A DNA stretch of 34,774 nucleotides from Spongospora subterranea f. sp. subterranea (GCA_049724395.1 JAUGWO010000291.1:1-34774), one strand, 5' to 3'; counted from the first letter of the stretch, positions 18,231-29,383 are shown. The notes: generated from the letters alone by a model not told the origin. A program made the numbers and translations.

Positions 18231-20820
18231 GATCAGGAACACTGACCATTAGACGCAACCCTACGATTGAAATCAAAGACGTACTATTCGTTCCAGGTAT
18301 AACCACAATGTTATTGTCAACTAAGGCCTTCACAGAACAAGGTTTAACAATAGTCATAAAAGACAAGCTCGAAATTATAGGGAATGACGGAAACCCGATA
18401 ATCGAGACCGTCGAAAAGGACGGCATGTATTACGTAAAGGCCATCAAGACTCTTCAGGCAAACATGACCCTGACGCTGCAACAAGCGCATAGGACGTTCG
18501 GCCACGCGTCCACAGAGCGACTTTCACACTTGCCAACGCAGGCCGATGGGATCAGCATCTCATCACAAGAGCGTGACTTCTGCCACCAATGTGCACTAGC
18601 GAAGTCGAAACGACAACCGTTCCCGAAACGGAGAAAGACGCGACCAACACGCAGATACGAGATCGTATCATCTGACCTAAAAGGTCCATCACTTACAACC
18701 GCGAACGACGGATATGGGTACAACATCACCTTCAATTGTCTATTTTCCACATGGTGCTGGGTCGCTTTCCTGAAGCGCAAAACTCCATGAAGAAGTCTTA
18801 GCCGCGACCAAACAATTCATCGCAGTTGCACAGTCTGAAACCGGCCAAAGGATGACAACATTTCTCACCGACATCGGAGGCGAATATGTAAATAGCGAGA
18901 TGAGCGCGTACATGCTGCAGAAGAACATCAAGCATCAAAAGACAGTTCCTTATAGCCCCCAACAGAATGGGATGGCCGAAGAGACGAAACCAGACAATAA
19001 TGGCAATGGCCCGATGCGTCCTAATTCGAATTAGAACCTACCACATAAGTATGGCCCTATGCAGTCAAGTACGCAGCATCACGTTAAATCAACTCATCAT
19101 AAATGAGTGGAAAACACCTTTCGAACTATGGATGAGCCGCAAGCCAAATGTCAAAGTCATGAAACCATTTGGCATTACTGCATATGCCAACATTGATCTC
19201 TCACTACGAACATCTCTACAGCCAACATCTGGAGCGTTGCACTTTCCTAGGCTACGCTGATTTCCAGAAGGGCTACATCTTAGAACAAATCAGTAACAAG
19301 AATGTTATCGTACGAAGAGATGTTTTATTCGAGGATAAATTCCCGAACCAGGAGCGACCGAGCGACCATGACCCTATTGAAATATCCGATGATCATGGAT
19401 TCGAACTGAACCTCGTGAATCACCTAACCAATGTGAGTACGAACTCAAGATACCACGAGGCAATGCAGATGCCTGACAGTATTCAATGGCATAAAGCCGC
19501 ACTTCAAGAGATGAAATCATTGGAAGAAAACAACACATGGTCACTGGTAACTTTACCAGCCAATAACAACGTGATCAAAGGACGATGGGTCTTCACTAAG
19601 AAGCAATCCGATGGCAAGCTAAGTACAAAGCACGATTCGTCGCTAAAGGCTATTCCCAAATTTATGGCATCGATTACCACGACACGTATTCCTCTGTATT
19701 AACATATGCTTCTCTTAGAATAGTCATATCCATTGCCATCAATCGCAATTGGAAAATTCTCCAACGCGACTTCCAAAACGCCTACCGAATATAAACCGGT
19801 TATTATTGACGGAAACATTTTGTTGTTGTAAATTGACGTCGCTTTGTTAAGTCGGGCGCCGATCACACGAAGGTGTATTTACTTAACAAAGCACTTTATG
19901 GACTGAAGCAGGCCGGGCGCGCATGGCAACAATGATTATTTGATCTCCTCAAAGCCCAAAGATTCACACAATCTGTAAAAGAACCCTGCATATGGTTTCA
20001 ACACAAGGGCTCCGACATGATTCTCATTGCAGTCTATGTCGATGATCTACTCATTATGGGAGACAACGAGAATGATCTCAACCAGGTTTCACAGATCTTA
20101 GGAAGAACATCTCAGCCATGGAAACGATCGGCTCCTCTCCGCCCTCATCTCTGACCTCTTCAAGGCCAATGGCAGGCATCGTCCTACTTGAAGAAGCCTA
20201 CATCAGACGAATAGAACATTTCGGTCAAGGAAACCGGCAACCGACACCGCTACCAATGGCAAAGTCTTTGAACCTGAAGATCAAGACAACAACATCTCAA
20301 AAGACTATCCTATCAGGGAGGCCATAGGTTGCCCTGATGTACCTGGCCAACTCAAATTCGCCCAGATATCGCTTTCGCTACAAATCGCGTTAGCAGGCAA
20401 GCATCAAAGCCAACGAAACACCAATGGAAAGCGATTCAAGGTATTTTGAAGTACCTACGCACCACATGCACATTAGGTCTTCATTTCACCAGGTCCAATT
20501 TACGAATCCAAGGATGGGCAGATAGTGATTATGCCGGCGACAAAGAAGATCGTAAATCGACAACCGGTTGGCTATACAAGTTAGGTGACAACACGGTATC
20601 ATGGAAAAGCCAAAAACAAAAGGCGGTGACACTATCGACAACAGAGGCCGAGTATATGGCCGCGTCTGACGCCGTAAAAGAGGCGATCTGGTTACAAGAT
20701 TTAATGTTCGAACTGAAGCTCAACCAGAGCAAAACCTCAGTTATCAACCAAGATAACCAAGGGGCGATTTTCCTCGAAAACAACAGGTCGAGTAAATCCC
20801 GTACGAAACATATTGACGTA
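18231..20820 (+). mobile_element. Ty1/copia relic, family 1, left copy
   Basis: A 5'-truncated copia pol fossil. Recognisable parts in order: end of the protease region, the GAG-pre-integrase zinc-finger region (H...H...C..C, about 18490-18600), the integrase core (TTFLTD, YSPQQNGMAE), reverse transcriptase (VYVDDLLIMG at about 20034-20060) and RNase H (WADSDYAGD, TKHIDV at about 20520-20820). It is broken in several places, including a small internal replacement. It ends in a Tc1-like insertion. The same family occurs in better condition on the minus strand at 34774-29389. Confidence 0.9.
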
Positions 20821-23314
20821 CCGGACATCTTAACACCACAACGATTTCAATTTGGAAAAACGAAAGTGCGTACGCAGATAAAATATGCGCAACGGCGCGA
20901 AATATAAGTGCAACACCTGTTTTCCCCAAATCAAAGATCGTTTATTATGCGAACTGGCAAGCTTCTATGACGCTTATAAACTTTGACAGCATACTCTACT
21001 TGGCGCATGGTCAGTCTGTTGCCATCGGAACCATTAACGCGATAGGCGTCCATGTATCTGAAGCATTGCGTGCAAACCGACGAATCTGGGACACGGTCAC
21101 TGCCTGAAGTGCCAGGGGAACAACGCATTTCAAGTCCTTGAAGGAATAAGTACAGTTTCTTCGTGTGTAGCTCTTACACGCGGCCCAATACATTTCTATG
21201 AAGTTGAATTCACAATGGAACTTAGGATAGAAATCAACAATAAATCCATCGTGACACTCAACGACCTCATTCAACCATTGCTTCTGTTGTTGAAAATCAG
21301 GTTGAGACTGCAGAATTTCACGAGATTTTTTTAAAGACATAGTGTTATCCCATAAGCTACATTCTTTCAAAATTGAGCGGACCCCTTGTTGGATAACGGC
21401 TTCGGTCTGCATCTTTTGAATTATTTTGGCACCAGAGCCATCAACAAACCAACCATCTCGCTGGGGTCTTGTCTTGACTCCACCATCACTAAGATTGAGC
21501 ACGCGGGCATTCAAGGCATTCGGAGGTAGAGAACGATGGTTTTGAGAATTATCGAACAGGAATAACGCGTGCGATTCGGGGTGCAGAATCTTGAAAATCG
21601 GAATGACTTTCGTTTGAAGCTGGTTAACCAAATCAGCATTGGTCCAATAACCGTCGGCGTTCTTCCCAGGCTCGATTATGGTTCCGGTTGCTGACGGTAT
21701 TAGAGGATGCAATGCTTGCAGTTGCGGTGATAATCTCATTGCACCATGGCATTGACATAAGAATTCCGATACCATCAAACTCTTCCCTTCCCCTTTGGGA
21801 CGTATGGGTAAATGATTTTTATCCATCCAGATGTGTTTTTTTCCATCATGAGAACTGAAACAAGATTCATCGTGAGTCACAAGAATCAGTTGCTTAACTC
21901 CGTCTGGAATGTCAGGGAATATTTCACCTTCCATATCGTCCCCATCGAACTTGATCATTCGTTCATCGTATTGCCTCATGCGCCGTAGAAAATCTTGTCG
22001 ATATGACACAACGTCTGCCCTTTCGTGGCCATCTTGATACAACCCCTTCTGGTAACCCCCATATTTTAGTCCAAGAACATGCATCCATCTCGACGCAGTT
22101 CGTTCAGAGATAATGATCGGGCGCGGCAACCCCAGTTGTAAATGAAGTGACTCCTGAACCCATTTTGAGAATGAAAGCGCTGAGATCAAATCGTGCCTTT
22201 GAGATCGAAGCCAACCTCGACAGTTAATGACAACGTCTTCTTCGTGAATAAACGATTTCACCTTGAAGTGCAAACCTTGGCTATGGTCGGGCAATCTCTG
22301 ATTCTTTCTAAAAAATTCCGCCCATTTTCTGATAGTTCTACCGTGCCAGGTAGCACTTAAACTTGGAAATACATTTGCTGCCGATTCGGACGATGCTTTT
22401 GTTCTCGAGAGTCCTTGAACAAGTCCTATAGAGTATTTCTCGATGCTTTGATACCTAAGGAGATCAAATTTGGTCACGTGGGCGAGCCGCTTTTCGTCTT
22501 GATGTTCTTCGTCACTGATGTGAGGCGGGATAACAGTTGTAATGCGGTTGGTATGTTTATGAAGTCTCGTCCACTGCTTCCGGAGATTCCGCTTCAAAAA
22601 CTTCGGCGACAATTTCAGCTGTTGCACTTCTCGGTTTGAACCAATTGGTGATTTTAGGGACGTTTGCGACTGAGTTGATACGAGCTTGACGCTCGTTTTG
22701 TCGCCGCCACCAAGTGGTATCGCTATCACCGGATAACACGAGATCCAGCACCATTTATCCAAACTAACGTTGATGTGTTAGCATCAACGGCTACGTCATC
22801 GTCATCATCGCAAATGACGTAGCTTTCGTTGTCAGACGACTGACTACCTTCAAAACATACTCCTCATCGTCAATAATCGCAGGGATGCGTTTTAGATTCT
22901 GGATATTTCTAGCTTTGGCTAGCTGTTTCCATCGAGAGAACTTGGGAGCCATTGTCAGCAGTTTGATGATTTTCAAGTTTTGAGTCCGGACTGCGCAGTA
23001 AAATTTGCGATCCTCGGGGTCACAATTTGCGCCACGGTGTGTAAGAATATGCGGCAATATGTGCGTACGCACTTTGTGAGCATTTTGATTTTCCACCATA
23101 TAAATTTCAAAAATGTTCTCTTACATACAAACTTTGGACTCTATCGGCGCAGCCGCTATTCAAGTTAAAGACACAATCGAGGTGTCATATTGTTCAGAAG
23201 GCAAAAAGCTATCGATTAACACCTTCTAAACAGATTTATTGAGCTAGCTGAAGGCTGCAATAGACATGTCCGTGGCTCCCATACAAAAGTGTGGCGTTAA
23301 GATGTCCGGTACTG
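20821..23314 (-). mobile_element. Tc1/IS630-like transposon, left copy
   Basis: A 2.49-kb element flanked by TA (20819-20820 and 23315-23316). Its far end reads CCGGTACTG. The near end starts CCGGACATCTTAAC and lacks five terminal bases (CAGTA) that the right copy keeps. It is inserted in the copia integrase-to-RNase H frame at ATTGACG/TA. It is almost identical to the element at 29733-32232 and lies in the opposite orientation. One transposase gene plus a short upstream frame fill it. Confidence 0.85.
21011..22762 (-). CDS. Tc1/IS630-like DDE transposase, left copy
   Basis: A frame of 583 codons. It contains a helical DNA-binding half (WHGRTIRKWAEFFRKNQ; ERTASRWMHVLGL) and the motif GYQKGLYQDGHERADVVSYR. 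The catalytic residues lie in VTHDESCF, LFLFDNSQNH and FNFIEMYWAA. More than 100 residues separate the second acid from the glutamate, far longer than DD34E, as in a large-form eukaryotic IS630-type clade. The family cuts and pastes at TA. The normal tail (RYMDAYR...VEYAVKVYKRHR) is out of frame after RRFARNAS, a shift shared with the right copy. The amino end is uncertain. A start further upstream (MAPKFSRWKQLAK, about 22952) and a KITNWFKP segment lie in other frames, so introns or frameshifts exist there. Confidence 0.8.
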   Translation of the reverse strand: MDKWCWISCYPVIAIPLGGGDKTSVKLVSTQSQTSLKSPIGSNREVQQLKLSPKFLKRNLRKQWTRLHKHTNRITTVIPPHISDEEHQDEKRLAHVTKFDLLRYQSIEKYSIGLVQGLSRTKASSESAANVFPSLSATWHGRTIRKWAEFFRKNQRLPDHSQGLHFKVKSFIHEEDVVINCRGWLRSQRHDLISALSFSKWVQESLHLQLGLPRPIIISERTASRWMHVLGLKYGGYQKGLYQDGHERADVVSYRQDFLRRMRQYDERMIKFDGDDMEGEIFPDIPDGVKQLILVTHDESCFSSHDGKKHIWMDKNHLPIRPKGEGKSLMVSEFLCQCHGAMRLSPQLQALHPLIPSATGTIIEPGKNADGYWTNADLVNQLQTKVIPIFKILHPESHALFLFDNSQNHRSLPPNALNARVLNLSDGGVKTRPQRDGWFVDGSGAKIIQKMQTEAVIQQGVRSILKECSLWDNTMSLKKSREILQSQPDFQQQKQWLNEVVECHDGFIVDFYPKFHCEFNFIEMYWAACKSYTRRNCTYSFKDLKCVVPLALQAVTVSQIRRFARNASDTWTPIALMVPMATD

Positions 23315-23316
23315 TA

Positions 23317-23378
23317 GTTAATTCGCGATTCGATCCCTTCCAAGAGGACTTGTGACAAGCTTTCTGAGAAGCGGTTAG
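23317..23378. other. Short unassigned junction sequence
   Basis: Lies between the TA at the Tc1-like end and the TRIM-like element. It does not match the copia continuation seen beside the right Tc1 copy, so it marks a rearrangement or an independent flank. Confidence 0.4.
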
Positions 23379-23775
23379 TGTTAGGAACTGCGCCCGAGAT
23401 ACACAGTTACCAACTGACCCAAAAGGTACTATGATGAGACTTTTGGATCATGACAGTATCCCCCTGTTTAGGAGCGACCCCCATGACCTTCCAGCCCCCG
23501 TGCGACTTCCTAAATTATCCTCTGACTGGTGAGCATAGAAACGATATAAGACAGTTGAGAGAGAAGGAAGAAGACGAAACAATCCAGTCAGGCGGGGAAG
23601 TCTGACCACGAAAGGTATATAAGGCAACCCCCATGCCGTTACATGTAAGCCGCGAGTGACCCCAAAATGCTGTGAACACTAAGGAAATCGAACTCACGAC
23701 CTTGGTAGCCATCATACTGTTAGGAACTGCGCCCGAGATACACAGTTACCAACTGACCCAAAAGGTACTATGATG
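23379..23775 (-). mobile_element. TRIM-like miniature LTR element
   Basis: A fossil in minus orientation. A 58-bp direct repeat occurs at 23379-23436 and 23718-23775. The downstream copy extends to a 77-bp LTR-like unit (23379-23455) that begins TGTCATG and ends CCTAACA. Just after the upstream repeat is a primer-binding-like site, TGGCTACCAAGGTCGTGAG (about 23690-23711), which complements a tRNA 3' end. Just before the downstream repeat is a purine tract, AACAGGGGGATAC. The interior is about 280 bp with no gene. The upstream LTR is incomplete, at the point where copia family 2 is inserted. Confidence 0.6.
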
Positions 23776-23779
23776 GCAC

Positions 23780-23888
23780 TGTTAGATTATAATCATCATG
23801 TATCACCTGTACCGACTGTACTTTGTGGTCCTTTTCGATCCTAAATAAATCACTTCCTTTGGATCATCTATCTCGTCACCATCTGAGA
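23780..23888 (+). repeat. 5' LTR of copia family 2
   Basis: 109 bp beginning TGTTAGATT and ending ATCTGAGA. It contains CTAAATAAATC, which could supply a polyadenylation signal. Identical to the 3' LTR. Confidence 0.88.
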
Positions 23889-23928
23889 GATTAAGAGTCC
23901 CACCAGCTTACATAACTACGCATAGCAA

Positions 23929-26070
23929 ATGGTGATGACGAGAAGCAGCCAAGACAACGCCGAACAAGGCGCTGACAACGATCGAAATGTCGCACAAGAC
24001 AATAACCCCGATCAACACACCGAACAAGGTGATGGCGAAAATGTCCACACAAGGACGGAACACACACTACAAGATGAGGTAAACTTATCCAACTACAACT
24101 CGGGCCTGAAACTGATCCCAGACTTCACCGGAAACAACTGGGATGAATTTAAGCGGAAACTTGAACTACAGTTCATAATCATGGGTATAGACACATACTT
24201 AACTCACCCGCCTAATTCACACATGAGACACGAAGTGCGAAATGACAAGTTGGCATCAGCACAAATACACCTTCGGCTCCCACAAGCTCAATACAAGCAA
24301 GTATCTACATGTAAAACGACAGTTGAAATATGGACACGACTGAAGGAGATATACGAACAAACTGCTGCAGCGAAGGCCGATAATTTATTCATGCAATTCA
24401 TCCACCACAAGAAGCTACCAACACAATCAATGAAACAGTACCTTGACAAGATCATCGAACTGTACCACGATCTGAGAGTATATGACATACAGCTGACCGA
24501 GCTGGCCATCTGTACAAAGGCACTCGACGGACTCCCCGAAACATATAACCAAATCAAGACTGCAGCACGAGCATCGCAAAAATCTACAATACCGCGACTA
24601 ACCAACCTACTGATGACTGCAGCTCGCGAAGGAAGCGCCATAAAGGTGACCGAACCTGAACTGAAAAACTTGCATACAGAATACAGACAGACTAACAAGA
24701 CCCGCCGATTCAAGAAGTCGACGAAACATTGCACCAGATGCAACCGTTCAACGCATACGAACGAAGAGTGTTGGGTACTACATCCGGAACTACGGAGCAA
24801 GAACGAACAACAACGACGAAATGGACAAATGACGTCCAACAGCGCTTTCCTAAAACAACAAACAAAGGACGACGTCGACGCATCATTCACTGGATATCAT
24901 ACTGAGACGACGAAAGACACACCGCAACAGGGATATCTAATCGACAGCGGTGCGAACGCAAGTATGACGAATAACAAGAATATCCTTCACGATTATGAAA
25001 AACTGGGAAAACCACTCCAGATCGTGAGCAGCAACGGAAAAACGTCACCTGCTTACGGGAAAGGCAAATTGAGGTTAAATGGCAACCCAAGCATTGTAAT
25101 CAACAACGTGTTATTTGTGCCACAGATTACAAAAACGCTAATTGCGACTAGATCCATTACAGACCTAGGGCTGACAGTGGTCATCAAGGACAAATTGTTT
25201 GTCATGAATTCACAGGGCGAAACCATCATAACAGCTCAAAATAAAAACGGACTACACTTCATTGACGACACCCAACAGATCAGCACATACTCCAGCATCG
25301 CACTGGACCTGGCACACAAGCGGTTCGGGCATGCTTCAGACGAACGCCTGAAGCACGTTACAGAAACAACGGATGGAATAACCATCACAAATAAGGAGAG
25401 AGCTTTCTGCAACGAATGTGCACAAGGAAAATCCCGGAGACAACCGTTTCCAAGCGAACGCAAATCGAAGCCTCGACGAGAATTTGAAATTATCTCATCC
25501 GACCTAAAAGGACCAATGCTAACACCAAGCAAGGAGGGATATAGATATTTCGTAACATTCAACTGCTTATACTCAAAATGGTGCTGGCTAACATTTCTCA
25601 AACACAAAACAGCTGACGAGGTTCTCGACGCGCTGAAACGTTTTATCACAGATGCACAAGCGGAAACAAACCTAAGGATGACATCCTTCCTCACTGACAA
25701 TGGTGCTGAATATGTTAATAGTCAAATGGAAACCTTCAACCTACAGAAAAACATAAAGCACCAAAGGACGGTCCCGCACAGCCCACAGCAAAACGGCTTC
25801 GCAGAGCGACAGAACCTAACAATCATGTCAATGACGAGGTGCCTCCTAATCGCATCAAACCTACCGAGCGAATATTGGCCATTCGCAGTACGATATGCTG
25901 TATACACACTGAATAGACTGCCGACCAAAGAAATATCATGGAAGACGCCATATCAGATCTGGTTCAAACGTAAACCAGACGTCAGCTACATGCGACCCTT
26001 CGGATGCATCGCATACGCCAACATCGAGAAATCATTACGGTCATCCCTAGAACCAACTTCAGTGAAATGC
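23929..26070 (+). pseudogene. Copia family 2 Gag, protease and integrase region
   Basis: A fossil Gag-Pol frame. Gag includes a UBN2-like core (LIPDFTGNNWDEFKRKLE) and a zinc knuckle (CTRCNRSTHTNEECW at about 24730-24775). The protease has the YLIDSGANASM active-site motif (about 24933). Integrase has the H-x-H...C-x2-C finger (about 25310-25430) and the catalytic domain (TSFLTDNGAEY, SPQQNGFAERQN). The frame runs into Harbinger sequence near 26071. Confidence 0.9.
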
Positions 26071-26072
26071 AC

Positions 26073-26621
26073 AGGTCAAAAACAGGTTTACCTCCCGCAA
26101 GTCGGAGTATCGCTCGTTGATCCAGGCCCAGAACGAGACCGGAAATCCCCAAGACGGAATCAAGTACCCGGAATACTGGGAAGCATTGTCTGACCACATG
26201 CAGGTTTTTTATCATATTCAAGGCAATTCGGCCTGTTTGTTGTGACCAATATTTCAGGCACAGCCGGGACTACATGCCAGTCCCTTGTTGGATCCGTTAA
26301 GCAGAGGATGCTCTGGGGAACCCGAACTTGATGATGACAATGAAACCGATGATGATAATATCCCATCCTCCCAAACTTCGATTGGACGTTGGGACTCCCA
26401 GCCGCAAAGCTGCTGTCCCATCCCTTGGTGACAGCCTGATTCAGGGCATGGGAAGCATGGCAGCCGCCATGGTCGAAGTCGCGAAAATAAACGCAGCAGC
26501 ACAAACTACTTCTGTTAATTCATCACTGGCGTCAATTCTTCAAAAGATTGAAAAACGATTTGAAGAGCAAAGCGCCATCAATTCGATGCTGTTGAAGGCA
26601 TTTCAAAATTTTTCCAAATAA
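26073..26621 (+). pseudogene. Harbinger Myb/SANT-like protein, 5'-truncated
   Basis: In PIF/Harbinger elements this partner protein binds the transposon ends and helps bring the transposase to the nucleus and to DNA. Visible here: the end of a trihelix-type Myb domain (VKNRFTSRKSEYRSLIQAQ, then KYPEYWEALSDHM), a predicted 44-nt intron (26214-26257, CATGCAG/GTTTTT to ATATTTCAG), an acidic linker (LDDDNETDDDN) and a helical tail (SILQKIEKRFEEQSAINSML) ending at TAA 26621. The linker and tail lie in different frames, so either another intron or a frameshift separates them. The first part of the Myb domain is lost at the copia junction. Confidence 0.65.
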
Positions 26622-26628
26622 ATCGCAA

Positions 26629-27821
26629 TTAATTTAATGTTTGAAAATAATCTTTGATATTGTTGCGCTTTTGCTGGCGATCTATGTCATGGCGACGGTG
26701 TCCCTCAACATTGTCAAAACGTTGATGCTGATGTAGATATTCGTCAATCCGGTTTCCGAGGTCTACATCATCACCTGCGTCTACTGTCAGATTATGTAAA
26801 ATCATGCAGGCCACAATGGTTCGTGCACAACTCATGGGAGATTTCATGTTGAGGGTACGCTTCAGGATTCGCCAACGTCCTTTCAAGCCACCGAATGCCC
26901 GCTCGACTACGATCCGGGTTCGCGAATGGAGGTAGTTGTATCGTTTTTCGTCTTGTGGCATGCCCTCATAAATTAGATATGGCGTAAGCATCAAAGACGA
27001 TAAAGTATACCCGGCGTCGCCCAGGAAATGCATGTTGACGGGCAGTATACCTGGCGCCAATCGGCCTAGACTGGACATTGTCCAAACATTCTTGTCGCTA
27101 CATGACCCTGACCGTACTGAATATTCCATGAACCTGCCGTCTGCGTCAACGGTTGCCTGCATGTTGATCGCTGGGAATCCCTTGCGACAAATCCAGCCAT
27201 CATATTCAAAAGGTCGTTCGATTTGGAGCAGCGTTCCATCGATCGCCCCCGCAACGTCCGGGAACCCGCAATTCTCCTCGAACATTCCTGCAATCTTCTG
27301 CCATGCAGCTGGCGTGGATGGGAATTTGATCACTTGGGGAGCTAATGAAATCAGAACGTCCAAGCACGAATTAACGTTTCTAATCGCAGTTGATTTCGCG
27401 ATGCCGAACAAAGCAGCGGATTTGATGAAACCATCCTCTTGCGATAGGTACGACAACGTCAAAGCAATCCTCGTGCGCATATCGACATAGGCATTATCGC
27501 CAGGCAAAGCAATTCCATTGTTGTCCGAGTATTCGGTCAATTGATCTACGATCCAGTTGAATGTTGCCCTGGATACGCGAAGATTTCTGCGGTACCATCC
27601 GTCATTCGAGCAGGCTTCAACGCCTAAAACAAACTGTCAAACCTATAAAAGCTGCTAGACAACAACGAAATTGAATGTCAACCTTGCCAAGTATTATTAC
27701 GAATGGTATATATCATTGAAGCTGGGCGCCTGTGCCGACGTCCATCCGCAGCAATAGTAGCCACAGCTGCCGCAACGCACGTCATGGCGGCGACGATGTT
27801 CATCATCTCGGTGTCGCCCAT
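26629..27821 (-). CDS. PIF/Harbinger transposase (two exons)
   Basis: Exon 1 starts at ATG 27821 and ends at 27683. A 59-nt intron (27682-27624, CAAG/GTTGAC to GTTTTAG) in phase 1 joins it to exon 2, which ends at 26629. The product is about 377 residues, a normal length. An amino-terminal helical region (WYRRNLRVSRATFNWIVDQL) and helix-turn-helix (SAALFGIAKSTAIRNVNS) precede the nuclease domain. Its catalytic acids are D in AIDGTLLQI, D in FLGDAGYTL and E in ERAFGGLKGRW. The family cuts and pastes DNA, usually into 3-bp TWA sites. The phrases DGWICRKGFPAINMQ and YNYLHSRTRIVVERAFG are typical of the family. No stop or frameshift is visible. Confidence 0.85.
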
Positions 27822-27922
27822 TGGAGTCAGAAATAGCTGGAGTAACCCCGACGGCGTCGACTACTGCGTCTACTTCTATCTACTTTTTCACGGATTTTTG
27901 TCATCGAATAGGACTGTAATTC

Positions 27923-27973
27923 GTCGACTTTTTGAAAAAGTAGGTCGCCGACCTACTTTTTCAAAAAGTCGAC
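27923..27973. repeat. 51-bp perfect palindrome near the Harbinger right end
   Basis: Arms of 25 bp (GTCGACTTTTTGAAAAAGTA...) surround a single central C at 27948. Pairing continues outside with GACTGTAA on both sides. GTCGAC recurs further out (about 27850, 27998 and 28012). It may be a subterminal transposase-binding array or a hairpin. It lies about 70 bp from the element end. Confidence 0.85.
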
Positions 27974-28040
27974 GCTTACAGTCGCGGAGAAAATAAGTCG
28001 ACGCCCAAAAAGTCGACTTTTGCGTATTTGGACCAGACCC

Positions 28041-29274
28041 TTTTACGCATAAAGCCCGCTACGTCGCAAAAGGGTACTCACAACGTTACGGCATCGACTA
28101 CGAGGACACTTACTCGTCGGTACTCACATATACGTCACTCCGGATCATAGTATGTATCGCTATTAACAAAGGGTGGAAAATCCACCAGAAAGATTTCAAA
28201 ACTGCTTATTTAAATGCGCCGCTACTCACCCCGATCTACATAGAACAGCCCGACGGTTTTGTCCACAACGGGAGGGAGAAACACGTCTGCCTTCTGAACA
28301 AAGCCCTGTACGGTCTGAAGCAGGCTGGGAGAGCCTGGCAACAAGCATTATTCGACCTGATCAAAAGACAAGGATACACACAATCGAACAAGGAGCCATG
28401 CATTTGGTTCAAACATGAAGCCAAAGATACCACAATTCTCGGAATTTACGTAGATGACATCTTGATAACAGGCAGCGACGAAAACGAAATAAATCGCATA
28501 TCAACAACTATGAGCCGAAACTTCAAGATGAAAGACATAGGAGAACTTCAAGAGTTTCTAGGAATACAAGCCATTTACTTCCAAAGGCGAAATAACCCTG
28601 ACGCAAGCCAAGTACGCCCAGGAATTAATAAGTAAATATGGACAAGAACACAGCAAATCCGTGCAAGTACCAATGCCAAAGCCATACGACCCCACGTCTG
28701 ACGACAAAGCGATGGACATCTACCCAATCAGACAAGCAATTGGAGGATTAATGTATCTTACAAATACCACAAGACCAGACATAGCGTTTGCTGTGAACAA
28801 CGTAAGTCGACATGTCACTAGACAGACCAAGACACTATGGACGACGATACAAAAGATCATCAAGTATCTCGCTTCGACAAGGAATATTGGCATCGTCTAC
28901 CGGAAAAGCAACTTCAAAATCGAATGCTGGGCAGATAGCGATTACGCGAATGATATACAAGACAGGAAATCTATAACATGATGGATCGTCAACCTTGGAA
29001 GCAACATCATTTCATGGAAAAGCAAGAAACAGCCATCAGTAGCATTATCTACAACAGAGGCTGAATACATGGCAGCCTCCGACGCCATTAAAGAAGTTAT
29101 CTGGCTACAAGACTTGCTGGAGGAACTACAGCTGCGAGAGGAGAAACTGACCACCGTCATACATCAGGATAATCAAGGGGCAATCTTCTTAGAAAAGAAC
29201 CACACCAACAAACAACGAACCAAGCATATCGACGTGCGTTATCACTTTACAACACGGTTCTACATGAAGGGGCA
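28041..29274 (+). pseudogene. Copia family 2 reverse transcriptase and RNase H region
   Basis: A fossil. Begins at KARYVAKGYSQ-like coding. Reverse transcriptase motifs (YGLKQAGRAW; IYVDDILITGSD at about 28443) and copia RNase H (WADSDYAND, STTEAEYMAASDA, TKHIDVRYHF) follow up to the 3' LTR. A purine-rich tract (TGAAGGGGCA) lies just before the LTR. Confidence 0.9.
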
Positions 29275-29383
29275 TGTTAGATTATAATCATCATGTATCA
29301 CCTGTACCGACTGTACTTTGTGGTCCTTTTCGATCCTAAATAAATCACTTCCTTTGGATCATCTATCTCGTCACCATCTGAGA
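29275..29383 (+). repeat. 3' LTR of copia family 2
   Basis: 109 bp, identical to the 5' LTR at 23780-23888, followed by the GGCAC duplication. Confidence 0.88.

Larger units (their letters stand above)
26072..28040. mobile_element. PIF/Harbinger transposon inside copia family 2
   Basis: Holds two convergent genes typical of PIF/Harbinger: a Myb/SANT-like protein on the plus strand (left) and a transposase on the minus strand (right). The right end probably lies at CCAGACCC, 28040, where copia reverse-transcriptase coding resumes. The left edge falls inside the Myb-like coding region, so the left terminus and its inverted repeat are missing. The element is therefore truncated and could not move by itself, although its transposase frame looks whole. 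A 51-bp perfect palindrome lies near the right end. Confidence 0.82.

Noticed and set aside
23379-23775. tRNA-derived SINE with A and B box-like sequences
   Set aside because: GGGTCAGTTGGTAACTG and GAGTTCGATTTCC look like boxes, but the flanking direct repeats, primer-site position and purine tract fit a TRIM-like LTR element better.
24288-24890. Minus-strand 200-codon ORF inside copia family 2
   Set aside because: Antisense to the Gag region. Cys- and Ser-rich composition is expected from the reverse complement of an Asn- and Lys-rich frame.
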